A stretch of DNA of 64,000 nucleotides from Leuconostoc lactis (GTDB lineage Bacteria > Bacillota > Bacilli > Lactobacillales > Lactobacillaceae), in assembly GCF_007954625.1 (NCBI RefSeq), contig NZ_CP042420.1, positions 659,001 through 723,000 on the forward strand. The letters run 5' to 3'. Made by a program: the position numbers and the translations under genes. Position 1 is the stretch's first letter, and every line of letters begins with the position of its first letter. Shown here piece after piece: positions 45,689 through 54,160 of this stretch. The notes below the pieces were generated by a model. It was not told where the DNA came from. It saw nothing but the letters and a program-made list of their open reading frames with translations, and did not search any database.

Positions 45689-46396
45689 ATGAGTAAAATT
45701 TTGGTTGTGGATGATGAGAAGCCAATCTCAGATATCATAAAGTTTAATTTAACAAAAGAAGGCTATGATGTTGTCACGGCAGCGGATGGTCAAGAAGCCT
45801 TAACCATGTTCAGTGACGAAAAGCCAGATCTTGTTTTGTTAGATCAAATGTTACCCGAAATTGATGGCGTTGAAGTATTGCGTCAAATTCGTTCAAAGTC
45901 AGAAATTCCGGTCATTATGGTGACAGCCAAGGATTCTGAAATTGATAAAGTCTTGGGTCTAGAAATGGGTGCGGATGATTATGTGACGAAGCCTTTTTCT
46001 AACCGAGAATTAGTCGCACGTGTCAAAGCTAACTTGCGTAGTCGTAAGGCAGTTGCGCAACATTCAGATGATGCGGTCGTCAATACAGAAGATATTGAAC
46101 TCGGTGATTTAACGATTCATCCGCAAGCCTATATGGTATCAAAGGCGGGGCAGGATATTGAATTAACACACCGTGAATTTGAACTGCTGTATTATCTTGC
46201 CCAACACATTGGGCAAGTGATGACCCGTGAGCACTTGTTGCAACAAGTATGGGGTTACGACTATTTTGGTGATGTCCGCACGGTCGATGTCACTGTCCGT
46301 CGCTTACGCGAAAAGATTGAAGACAACCCAAGTCACCCAAACTGGCTCGCAACGCGTCGCGGCGTTGGGTATTACTTACGCCCAGAAGCAGAATAA
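45689..46396 (+). CDS. walR: Response regulator WalR
   Basis: A 235-residue OmpR-family regulator of cell-wall homeostasis, essential in Firmicutes. The receiver has DDEKPISD at residue 8, the phospho-acceptor Asp in [13 protein letters not shown] near 52 and Lys in [10 protein letters not shown] near 101. The C-terminal winged helix recognises DNA with [28 protein letters not shown] 45689 lies 7 nt after GAGGAG. It is the first gene of walR-walK-yycH-yycI-htrA. Confidence 0.95.
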   Translation: MSKILVVDDEKPISDIIKFNLTKEGYDVVTAADGQEALTMFSDEKPDLVLLDQMLPEIDGVEVLRQIRSKSEIPVIMVTAKDSEIDKVLGLEMGADDYVTKPFSNRELVARVKANLRSRKAVAQHSDDAVVNTEDIELGDLTIHPQAYMVSKAGQDIELTHREFELLYYLAQHIGQVMTREHLLQQVWGYDYFGDVRTVDVTVRRLREKIEDNPSHPNWLATRRGVGYYLRPEAE

Positions 46397-46463
46397 GTCG
46401 CATCGTTTCATACCTTGCAGGTTGAAATATGCGATGATGACACCATTTTGATATGGATATTGC

Positions 46464-46495
46464 AAGGAGACAGACGCAAGCCGTCGGTAACTATG
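46464..46495 (+). promoter_or_regulatory. Hairpin-bridged ribosome binding site of walK
   Basis: AAGGAG (46464-46469), 3 nt, GACG (46473-46476) pairs with CGTC (46482-46485) over CAAGC, extended by AC/GT beyond one mismatch. Then 7 nt lead to ATG 46493. It is the shortest and least certain of the set. No other in-frame start lies after the SD. Confidence 0.5.
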
Positions 46496-48364
46496 AACAG
46501 TACGATCAGCTTTTTTAAATCTATTCGTTTTCGCATCACCCTTGTTTTTGTGTTGCTAATGATTATCGCACTCGAACTTTTGGGTGCGTTTTTTGTACGC
46601 CAAATTGAACAGCAAAATTTGGCGACTTTTCAGCAACAAATTACGCTACCCAAATATGTGACCGATCAGATTACAACGGCACTCAAAAACCCAGATACAA
46701 ACGCGGGTAACCATGAGATTCAAGATGTGTTATCCAGTTTAAATAATGATAACTTGCAGGAAGCGCAAGTTATCGATCGTACAGGGACAATTCGTGGGAC
46801 ATTATCCGTTTCTGGTCAGCAAACTATTGGGCAAAAAACCACGGATTTAAATGCCCAAAAAGCGATTTCCGGCGAGCAATCTTTTTTAAAGACACGCATT
46901 ATCAATGATAATGGTGATCGTAAGGAATTATTAACGATACCGTTAGGGGTGACGTCAGATCGTGTCCGTGATGTGAGTGGAGTTATCGTTGTTGCTGCCA
47001 GCTTGGCACCAGTTTATCAACATGTTAACAGCGTGATGCGGCTCTTTATCATTGCTGGCTTAATTGCTTTAATTGCCACCATTGGTCTGGCGCTGTTCTT
47101 GGCGCATACCTTAACGCGACCGATTGAACAAATTGATGAACAGACGACTAAAATTGCGAATGGCGACTATTCGATGGTCAACCATATCTATGGTTCTGAT
47201 GAAATCGGTCATTTGGCCCAATCAGTTAATGAACTCTCCACGCGAGTCGAGGAATCCACCGAAACGGTCAATGCGGAGCGAAATCGACTGGATTCGGTGC
47301 TCACCCACATGGCGGACGGTGTTTTGGCAGCTAACCGGCGGGGTGAAGTGACGATTATTAACCAAGCGGCAGCAGATTTTGTCGGTGTCGATCGTGAAGA
47401 GGCGATTGGACAACATGTTGTGGATTTGCTACATCTACGTGGTAAGCGTACGTTGCGCGATATGTTGGAAAATCTGAATGATTTCCAGGTTGATTTGTCA
47501 GATGCCGGCAAAGAAGTTGTCGTCCAAGCTTATGTTTCCTTGATTAAAAGGCAGTCGGGCTTTATCTCTGGCCTAGTCGTGGTCTTACATGATATTACGG
47601 AACAACAGCGAATTGATTCCGAACGCCGCATGTTTGTTTCCAATGTGTCACACGAATTACGAACACCGTTGACCTCTGTGCGTTCTTATGTTGATGCACT
47701 GGCTGAAGGCGCGATTAATGATCCCGAAATGGCGCAAAACTTTTTGGGCGTGGTTCAGGATGAAACGCAACGCATGATTCGGATGATTAACGATCTGTTG
47801 GAGTTATCACGCTTGGATCAAGGGACGATGGATGTGAAACTTGAGGTGGTGAACCTCAATAGTCTGTTCAATTTTGTCTTAAATCGTTTCGATATGATTA
47901 TTGAAAACGATGCTAAAAATGCTGACACACCAAACAAAAGCTACAACATTAAACGTGAATTCACCAATGAAGATGTTTGGGTTGAAGTGGATCCAGATAA
48001 GTTTACCCAAGTGTTGGATAATATCATGAATAACGCCGTGAAGTACTCGCCTGATGGCGGCACGATTACGGCACGTTTAATTAAAACTAAGACACGCGCA
48101 ATTTTAAGCATTTCCGATCAAGGGCTGGGGATTCCACGAAAAGATTTGGATAATATTTTCAACCGCTTTTTCCGTGTGGATAAATCACGGTCACGTGCCC
48201 AAGGTGGCACTGGCTTAGGACTAGCAATTTCAAAAGAAGTTGTGGAAAAGTTTAATGGTCGTATCTGGGTTGATTCCGTTGAAAATAAAGGCTCTACCTT
48301 CTATATTTCGTTAGCGTATGTGGATGATGCCGAGTTAGAGGAGGATGATTGGGATGCGGAATAA
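46493..48364 (+). CDS. walK: Sensor histidine kinase WalK
   Basis: 623 residues. An N-terminal helix (FRITLVFVLLMIIALELLGAFF), an extracellular domain of about 150 residues, a second helix near 185, HAMP, PAS (near 280), then the DHp helix with SHELRTPLTS near 385 and the ATPase with N-, G1- and G2-boxes (NAVKYSPDGG, DQGLGIPR, GTGLGL). It senses cell-wall state and phosphorylates WalR. ATG 46493 fits family N-termini. Its 3' end overlaps yycH. Confidence 0.93.
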   Translation: MNSTISFFKSIRFRITLVFVLLMIIALELLGAFFVRQIEQQNLATFQQQITLPKYVTDQITTALKNPDTNAGNHEIQDVLSSLNNDNLQEAQVIDRTGTIRGTLSVSGQQTIGQKTTDLNAQKAISGEQSFLKTRIINDNGDRKELLTIPLGVTSDRVRDVSGVIVVAASLAPVYQHVNSVMRLFIIAGLIALIATIGLALFLAHTLTRPIEQIDEQTTKIANGDYSMVNHIYGSDEIGHLAQSVNELSTRVEESTETVNAERNRLDSVLTHMADGVLAANRRGEVTIINQAAADFVGVDREEAIGQHVVDLLHLRGKRTLRDMLENLNDFQVDLSDAGKEVVVQAYVSLIKRQSGFISGLVVVLHDITEQQRIDSERRMFVSNVSHELRTPLTSVRSYVDALAEGAINDPEMAQNFLGVVQDETQRMIRMINDLLELSRLDQGTMDVKLEVVNLNSLFNFVLNRFDMIIENDAKNADTPNKSYNIKREFTNEDVWVEVDPDKFTQVLDNIMNNAVKYSPDGGTITARLIKTKTRAILSISDQGLGIPRKDLDNIFNRFFRVDKSRSRAQGGTGLGLAISKEVVEKFNGRIWVDSVENKGSTFYISLAYVDDAELEEDDWDAE

Positions 48365-49664
48365 ACCATTTCTTCTCCAACAAACCATTTTGAATGTGCT
48401 CTTGGTCCTTGCGATTGGCGCCTCAGTTGTTTTGAGCGCCTTTACTTTTAAGTCTTTTGGACCAACGGAAACGGCCAGCCAATCCGCAACGCAGCAATCC
48501 AACCAGCAGCTCATTCAGGTTTTTCGGCCAACGCAGTATATTATTACCCAAGCCAATGGCCAGCAACATGTTGTTCTAAAGACCGATTCAAAACAAGTTA
48601 AAACAATTAGAAACGCACTGATGTCAGCGCGTTTTTCCGATGCGCAAACAACCACGGTCAGTACGCAGCGGATAGAAAAGATTTTAAGGACCAAAAGTAG
48701 CCTAGTGTTACGTTATCCGGATGTGATCCCAATTGATTATTTCAATACACGTTATAATCAACAAGTTGAACGCCAGAAAGCGCTTAACTTTGATTACTTT
48801 GTTTTGGCACTTGATCAGTCTAATAATGGTTATTTTGTGAATACTAAAAAGCGACAGATCACCACGGTTAAGGTCGGGCGATTGGATGATGATGACGTTT
48901 GGCGCATGGTGAATCAGCTCCCTAAACATACTGCGGTTAATTTTAAAACACAGCAAGGACGTGCCGAGTTAAACTACGCGCAATCGTTTAAGCTACCGGT
49001 CTATTCTTATCTTGTGAACCGACGCGACCCCAAAATGTATGTTTCTGCATTACTGGGCACGATGAATCAGATCGTGATGACCGAAGATGGCGATAAAACG
49101 ATTTACACCAACAAATTAAACCATCAAAAAGTCACGTATGATCCTGAGTGGGAAACGATCACCTTTGAGGACAATAACGTTAAAAATAAGTTACCGAAAT
49201 CATATCTTGAGCGCTTGAATTTGAGTTTTGCACAAATCAACTTATTACAACTTAACTTAACCGATACGCGTTTTTTTGAAAGTCAGAATCTTGGCCAATC
49301 AGTGACCTATCGGACATATGTCGAAGGCTTTCCGGTTTATTTCCAATCAGAAAGTGGGGCGATTCATATTGATATGTCACAAAATGGGCATCAGACCAGT
49401 ACCTATTCGCTCAATGAATTAGGCGTACCAGTACCTAATAATCAGCCAGATGTTACCTTGCCGTCAACCGCTGATGTCTTAAAGCAATTGCGTGATGCAG
49501 GCGTCAAGCCAAGCGATTATAACTTTATTACGCCAGGTTATGAATGGCTGATTAATAAAGATAGCCAAGCCGCGGTCAACATGGTGCCAACTTGGATGAT
49601 TGAGACGCCAGATGGTTGGCACAGTGTCACAGCCTATATAGCAGCAAAAGCTAATCAATCGTGA
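48354..49664 (+). CDS. yycH: WalK regulator YycH
   Basis: 436 residues with one N-terminal helix (about residues 8-28) and a large extracytoplasmic domain of the YycH type. With YycI it inhibits or tunes WalK through the membrane helices. ATG 48354 is taken because GAGGAGG lies 9-10 nt upstream; the ATG at 48345 touches the SD. It overlaps walK by 11 nt and precedes yycI by 25 nt. Confidence 0.88.
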   Translation: MRNKPFLLQQTILNVLLVLAIGASVVLSAFTFKSFGPTETASQSATQQSNQQLIQVFRPTQYIITQANGQQHVVLKTDSKQVKTIRNALMSARFSDAQTTTVSTQRIEKILRTKSSLVLRYPDVIPIDYFNTRYNQQVERQKALNFDYFVLALDQSNNGYFVNTKKRQITTVKVGRLDDDDVWRMVNQLPKHTAVNFKTQQGRAELNYAQSFKLPVYSYLVNRRDPKMYVSALLGTMNQIVMTEDGDKTIYTNKLNHQKVTYDPEWETITFEDNNVKNKLPKSYLERLNLSFAQINLLQLNLTDTRFFESQNLGQSVTYRTYVEGFPVYFQSESGAIHIDMSQNGHQTSTYSLNELGVPVPNNQPDVTLPSTADVLKQLRDAGVKPSDYNFITPGYEWLINKDSQAAVNMVPTWMIETPDGWHSVTAYIAAKANQS

Positions 49665-49689
49665 TTGGCAAAACAAAAAGGAGGCAGCC

Positions 49690-50466
49690 ATGCAATTTAA
49701 ACGTATTACCGTGCTCATGTTGATTTTGTTTGTTTTGCTGGACATTTTCCTATTTAATTGGTGGCAGGCTGGCCGTGTCGCACCGATTCAAGTTGCGGAC
49801 GCTAACGCAAATATTATTTTGGAGATGAGAAAGCAAAATATTAAGTTGCCGAGTTTTAGCACAACGATTAAGTATAAAAGCTATCTGGCTGCGCAACATG
49901 CTAAAAAATCAGAAATTATCCGCTTGCCAAGTGATCTCGCGACAACAACGGCAGGCGATGCGGAAGCGTTGGTTGGCGAATTCCGCACAGCTAAAGGGCT
50001 GAAACCACGCGATGGTGAGCCAACAAGCCTATCGCCCAACGTGATTGCTTATGATGCGGGTTACCGCTATAATCCGATTTTAACCGCCAATAAGTCGAAT
50101 GGGGATAAGGTCTATTCTCAAGTCGTCAATGGTCTACCGGTGATGACGGATCCAGCCACAATGGTTTTTCACTATGATAAAAATGGCAAGCCAACCAACG
50201 TGGTGAAACGGCAGTTAATCAATAGTCAAAAGCTCCGTGATGACCGACCACTTATTTCGGAAGAAGAGGCGATTGTTGCGCTGTACCGATATAATGAATT
50301 GGATAGTGGGGATCGTTTATCTGAGGGCTACTTGTACTATGATAAAATATTAACGGTGAATGGTTATGATATTTATCTGCCAGTTTGGGCGTTTGAAGCA
50401 CATAGTGGTCGTGATAAATATATTTTAAAGATTAATGCCTTTACTGGGGATAACTTATCGGTATAA
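49690..50466 (+). CDS. yycI: WalK regulator YycI
   Basis: 258 residues with an N-terminal helix (ITVLMLILFVLLDIFLFNWW) and an extracellular YycI/YycH-like domain. AAAAAGGAGG lies 7 nt before the ATG. In most Firmicutes yycJ/walJ (an MBL-fold exonuclease) follows; here htrA comes directly after, so walJ is absent from the cluster. Confidence 0.88.
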   Translation: MQFKRITVLMLILFVLLDIFLFNWWQAGRVAPIQVADANANIILEMRKQNIKLPSFSTTIKYKSYLAAQHAKKSEIIRLPSDLATTTAGDAEALVGEFRTAKGLKPRDGEPTSLSPNVIAYDAGYRYNPILTANKSNGDKVYSQVVNGLPVMTDPATMVFHYDKNGKPTNVVKRQLINSQKLRDDRPLISEEEAIVALYRYNELDSGDRLSEGYLYYDKILTVNGYDIYLPVWAFEAHSGRDKYILKINAFTGDNLSV

Positions 50467-50528
50467 TTTAATTTAATATTAATTTGTAATCGGTACACTT
50501 AAAACAAAGCAATAGATGGGTGAATAAT

Positions 50529-51668
50529 ATGGTGGATAAATCATTAACAAAAATTATCATAACTGGCGCAATTGCTGGTGTTCTTGGTGGTGGGGCGATG
50601 TTGTATGGGCAGCGTGGTTTGGAAGACGTACAACAATCACAGCAAAAAGTGACAACCAAGGCCGATAAGACGGTGACAATTGCCAAGGATGCGACAGCGA
50701 CATCAGCTTATAATAAAGTGTCAGATGCGGTTGTTTCTGTGTTGAATTTCTCCCAAGCGGGGAAAAATTCTTTTCAAGAAGCGTCTGAAGGCTCCGGCGT
50801 GATTTACAAGAAGTCTGGGGATACGGCCTATGTGGTGACAAATAATCACGTGATTAACGGGGCAGCCCAAATTCAAGTGATGTTACATGATGGGCAAAAA
50901 GTGACGGCTACGTTGGTTGGAAAAGATGCCATGACGGATTTAGCGGTGTTAAAGATCGCGGCCGATAAGGTTACCACAACGGCAGCATTTGGTGATTCCA
51001 ATAAAATTCAGGTGGGTCAGAAAGTCTTGGCTATTGGCTCACCGTTAGGCGCACAATACGCCTCATCGGTCACAGAAGGGATTATTTCGGCTAAGAAGCG
51101 TTTGGTGGAATCTTCTTCTGAAGATGGGCAAAATTATGGAGGTTCAACGGTTATTCAAACCGATGCGGCCATTAACCCTGGTAATTCCGGTGGTCCATTA
51201 ATCAATTTTGCTGGCCAAGTGATTGGTATCAACTCAATGAAACTCTCTTCATCTGCTTCAGGCACGAGTGTTGAAGGCATGGGATTTGCTATTCCGTCAA
51301 ATCAAGTGGTGGATATTGTCAATAAGTTGGTCAAGTATGGCCAAGTGACGCGTCCAGCTATTGGGATTGGATTAGTTGAATTATCAGCTGTGACTGTTGA
51401 TGACCAAAAGTCATTGTTGAAGATTCCGGATACAGTTAAGGGCGGCGTTGTTGTCATGAGTTTGACCCCTAATGGACCAGCGGCTAAGGCTGGTATTCAG
51501 AAATACGATGTGATTACTGGGATTGATGGTAAAACAGTGACTGGGCAAGCTGACTTGCGTGAAGAACTGTATAAGCATGATCTCGATGATACGGTCACAA
51601 TCACTTATTATCACCAAGCAGAGAAAAAGACTGTTAAAGTTAAATTAACACAAAAATTAGGAAGTTAA
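50529..51668 (+). CDS. htrA: HtrA/DegP-type serine protease
   Basis: A 379-residue membrane-anchored quality-control protease. One N-terminal helix (IIITGAIAGVLGGGAML), a trypsin-like domain with His in NNHVINGA near residue 107, Asp in MTDLAVLKI near 137, and Ser in NPGNSGGPL near 219. A C-terminal PDZ domain binds misfolded ends. ATG 50529 follows GGGTG; GTG 50520 is an alternative. The gene ends at a perfect terminator. Its place after yycI is conserved in lactobacilli. Confidence 0.94.
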   Translation: MVDKSLTKIIITGAIAGVLGGGAMLYGQRGLEDVQQSQQKVTTKADKTVTIAKDATATSAYNKVSDAVVSVLNFSQAGKNSFQEASEGSGVIYKKSGDTAYVVTNNHVINGAAQIQVMLHDGQKVTATLVGKDAMTDLAVLKIAADKVTTTAAFGDSNKIQVGQKVLAIGSPLGAQYASSVTEGIISAKKRLVESSSEDGQNYGGSTVIQTDAAINPGNSGGPLINFAGQVIGINSMKLSSSASGTSVEGMGFAIPSNQVVDIVNKLVKYGQVTRPAIGIGLVELSAVTVDDQKSLLKIPDTVKGGVVVMSLTPNGPAAKAGIQKYDVITGIDGKTVTGQADLREELYKHDLDDTVTITYYHQAEKKTVKVKLTQKLGS

Positions 51669-51690
51669 CGTACACGTTAACTTTTTTCTT
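51664..51690 (+). terminator. Terminator of the wal operon
   Basis: GTTAACGT pairs perfectly with ACGTTAAC over AC, followed by TTTTTTCTTT. It overlaps the htrA stop. Confidence 0.88.
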
Positions 51691-51733
51691 TACACATTTT
51701 TTACAAATTGGATGAGCTGCTGTTTTCTGAAAA

Positions 51734-52253
51734 TGTTAATAAATCGCCTGAAAATGTTGATAAATCGGTGTAAAAGTCGATAAAATGTGGATAAGTCGGC
51801 GGGCTCATGTTGAAAACTGGTTTTATTTGTTAAGTTTTCATTAAATAGACGATGAAAACGGCAAAATCGGCGTGATTTCGTAAATTTTTGATCAATAATG
51901 TCAATAGCGCGTCAATGTTTGCGTTTAGGACGTAAGGCACGTTAAAAAACAGATGAAATCAAGATAGTGACTGAAAATAGGAACATTAGCCATTTTTTCT
52001 GTTGTAATGTTAAGGGAACATCTGTGCTTATCCACAGTTGTGGATAAAAAAGTGGAAAACTGTGGATAAGGTCAAGAATTGCGGGTGAAAATTGGCTAAA
52101 ACGCTATTCAAAAACGTGGAAAAAGTTATCCACATTTTATTTAAAATGTGCTAAAAACTGTGGATAAAAAAATATACGAACAGGATAAGTACTGGTATAA
52201 TAGGCATATTACGATGTTGCATTTATGTTGTTCGTATGACAAATTGTGGATAA
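51734..52253. promoter_or_regulatory. Cluster of DnaA boxes in the 651-bp htrA-rlmH gap
   Basis: Seven exact consensus boxes (TTATCCACA or TGTGGATAA) start at 51786, 52028, 52039, 52061, 52126, 52159 and 52245. Degenerate boxes TGTTAATAA, TGTTGATAA and AGTCGATAA start at 51734, 51755 and 51775, the first three units spaced 20-21 nt. An 8-bp inverted repeat GTTTTCAT/ATGAAAAC (51834-51859) and AT-rich runs are also present. Nothing else coding is seen here. It could be a replication origin, a DnaA-titrating locus or a DnaA-controlled promoter for rlmH. Confidence 0.8.
52193..52201 (+). promoter_or_regulatory. Extended -10 promoter of rlmH between DnaA boxes
   Basis: TGGTATAAT is a perfect extended -10. 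A DnaA box ends 26 nt upstream and another lies 44 nt downstream, flanking the expected start point near 52208. Confidence 0.6.
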
Positions 52254-52319
52254 GTTGCCAGATACAAATGTTTGCATCATGATGAAAAAGTTTAAGAAAA
52301 TATAAAGGTGTTAACCGTT

Positions 52320-52799
52320 ATGAACATTAAAATTATCACTGTTGGTAAGTTAAAAGAAGACTACTTGAAAGCCGGAATTGCGGAATATACGAAGCGATTA
52401 TCACGTTTTGCTAAAACGACCATTATCGAATTAACTGATGAGAAAACACCGGATAAAGCGAGTGAAGCCCAGAATCAACAAATTCTCATGAAAGAAGGGG
52501 CACGGATTCAAGAAAAAATTGGGGCACGTGATTTTGTGATTGTGTTAGCGATTGAAGGCAAGCAATTACCCTCAGAGGCGTTTGCGCAAAAACTAGCAGA
52601 TGTCACCTTAGCGGGTTATTCAGACATCACGTTTATTATTGGTGGCTCGCTAGGGCTTGATCCTACGATCAAGCAACGCGCCAATATGAAAATGAGTTTT
52701 GGTCTATTGACGCTACCACATCAATTAATGCGCTTGGTGTTGGTTGAACAAATTTATCGGGCCTTTATGATTCAACAAGGCTCTCCGTACCATAAATAA
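52320..52799 (+). CDS. rlmH: 23S rRNA (pseudouridine-1915 N3) methyltransferase
   Basis: A 159-residue SPOUT methyltransferase acting on 23S pseudouridine 1915 in the 70S ribosome. It opens [26 protein letters not shown], has the SAM-knot region [15 protein letters not shown] and [19 protein letters not shown], and ends with the family tail [17 protein letters not shown] 52320 has AAAGGTG 10 nt upstream. It is adjacent to the wal-htrA cluster as in other lactobacilli. Confidence 0.95.
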   Translation: MNIKIITVGKLKEDYLKAGIAEYTKRLSRFAKTTIIELTDEKTPDKASEAQNQQILMKEGARIQEKIGARDFVIVLAIEGKQLPSEAFAQKLADVTLAGYSDITFIIGGSLGLDPTIKQRANMKMSFGLLTLPHQLMRLVLVEQIYRAFMIQQGSPYHK

Positions 52800-52826
52800 G
52801 TGCTTTTATGTGAAAAAAGGGCAAAC

Positions 52827-52857
52827 AAAAAAACCAGTACTTGTACTGGTTTTTTTA
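52827..52857. terminator. Bidirectional terminator between rlmH and the small - strand gene
   Basis: AAAACCAGTAC pairs with GTACTGGTTTT over TT, with A- and T-runs on either side. Confidence 0.9.
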
Positions 52858-52871
52858 GGGATCAGATGTGA

Positions 52872-53015
52872 TTACTTTGTTTCAGGTAATTCTTCTGACT
52901 TACCTTTTGCCCATTGTTGCAACTTTGCAATCGCAATTTGGCGTTGCTTCTTGGCTGAGTTGTGTCCGACCTTGCGAGCACGGGCGAATGAATTAAGCGG
53001 CTTCTTTAATGCCAT
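52872..53015 (-). CDS. 47-residue basic protein of unknown function
   Basis: On the - strand AAAAGGAG lies 7 nt before ATG, then 47 codons to TAA. The product (MALKKPLNSFARARKVGHNS then AKKQRQIAIAKLQQW...) has a strongly basic, probably helical N-terminal part and a short acidic tail. Codons are biased as in highly expressed genes (AAG, CAA, GAA). It has a perfect RBS and its own terminator. It may bind RNA or ribosomes, but this is only suggested by composition. No family was recognised. Confidence 0.72.
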   Translation of the reverse strand: MALKKPLNSFARARKVGHNSAKKQRQIAIAKLQQWAKGKSEELPETK

Positions 53016-53126
53016 GATGGGTACTCCTTTTTAAATGTTTTACATACAAGATATTATTATACGTTATATATCCCGAAAAAACAAGGCTTTGCGAATAACC
53101 CGTGCTAAATTCAGGCTAACTTAGGG

Positions 53127-53132
53127 TACAAT
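53127..53132 (+). promoter_or_regulatory. -10 of mutY; likely leaderless transcript
   Basis: TACAAT ends 6 nt before the mutY ATG at 53139, so the expected transcription start falls on the start codon. No SD is present and the -35 region is poor. Confidence 0.5.
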
Positions 53133-53138
53133 AGTATT

Positions 53139-54155
53139 ATGGAATTTTGGTCAGAAGAAACAATTGAAAATTTTCGTCGCACATTACTGGATTGGTATGA
53201 CCGTGAGGGACGTGCGACATTACCTTGGCGTGTGGATCATGACCCTTATCGGGTTATGGTATCAGAAATCATGTTGCAACAAACCCAAGTGGATACTGTC
53301 TTACCATATTATGAACGGTTTATGCAGGCCTTACCAACGGTACAGGATTTAGCACGTGCGCCAGAAGCACAAGTTTTAAAGCTTTGGGAAGGTCTGGGCT
53401 ATTATTCACGGGCGCGTAACTTACAAAAAGCAGCGCGTTTTGTTGTGGATGATTTACATGGGCATTGGCCGGAAAGTGCTGATGATCTGCAAGTCTTACC
53501 AGGTGTTGGCCCTTATACGTCAGCAGCCATTGCTTCGATTAGCTTTGGCGAAGTCGTACCGGCTGTGGATGGCAATGCTTATCGCGTGTTCAGTCGTTTA
53601 CTAAAAATTGACGCCGATATTGCGCAACCAAAATCGCGAAAGATTTTTTACGATGCTATCTTGCCGATTGTTGATCCTGATCGACCAGGCGACTTTAACC
53701 AAGCTATTATGGATCTTGGCTCAAGTTATATGACAGCTAAAAATCCTAACAGTGAGGATTCACCGGTGCGGGCCTTTAACGCAGCCTATCGCGATGGTGT
53801 GGAAATGGCGTATCCGGTTAAAACAAAGAAGCAGAAGCCAGTTAAACAGCTGTATATGGCAACCGTTTCAGAAAAAGATGGCCGCCTACTCTTTGAAAAA
53901 CGACCAGATACTGGTTTGTTATCGGGTTTTTGGACTTTCCCGTTGGAAGAAATTCAAAGCATTGAGCAAATTGTCGGTGAACAGCTACACATTAAACCTA
54001 TTGTGCACGTCTTTACACATCGTCGGTGGGAAATTTGGCTTGTGAAACGAGATTTGCCATTAACTGATAATCGGCAATACTTGACGCCTGACCAGTGGCA
54101 GCACCTATCACTGCCCACAGTACAACACAAATTACTGAATGCGTTGGAGGAATAA
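53139..54155 (+). CDS. mutY: A/G-specific adenine glycosylase lacking the Fe-S cysteines
   Basis: A 338-residue MutY that removes adenine opposite 8-oxoguanine. The helix-hairpin-helix and catalytic core are intact: MLQQTQVDTV near residue 45, LPGVGPYTSAAI near 123 and catalytic Asp in VDGNAYRVFSR near 144. The C-terminal 8-oxoG-recognition domain (NUDIX-like) follows. The usual four [4Fe-4S] cysteines after MDLG are all replaced (region AKNPNSEDSPVRAFN), so this is a clusterless MutY. It is preceded by a -10 at leaderless distance. Confidence 0.9.
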   Translation: MEFWSEETIENFRRTLLDWYDREGRATLPWRVDHDPYRVMVSEIMLQQTQVDTVLPYYERFMQALPTVQDLARAPEAQVLKLWEGLGYYSRARNLQKAARFVVDDLHGHWPESADDLQVLPGVGPYTSAAIASISFGEVVPAVDGNAYRVFSRLLKIDADIAQPKSRKIFYDAILPIVDPDRPGDFNQAIMDLGSSYMTAKNPNSEDSPVRAFNAAYRDGVEMAYPVKTKKQKPVKQLYMATVSEKDGRLLFEKRPDTGLLSGFWTFPLEEIQSIEQIVGEQLHIKPIVHVFTHRRWEIWLVKRDLPLTDNRQYLTPDQWQHLSLPTVQHKLLNALEE

Positions 54156-54160
54156 CACAC

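Noticed and set aside
46415..46493. Earlier in-frame start of walK at 46415
   Set aside because: The extra 26 residues have no RBS and no family similarity. Homology starts at ATG 46493.
51734..52253. Calling the DnaA-box cluster the chromosomal oriC outright
   Set aside because: dnaA and dnaN are absent, gene orientation does not switch here, and I cannot compute genome GC skew. It is listed as a cluster with several possible roles.
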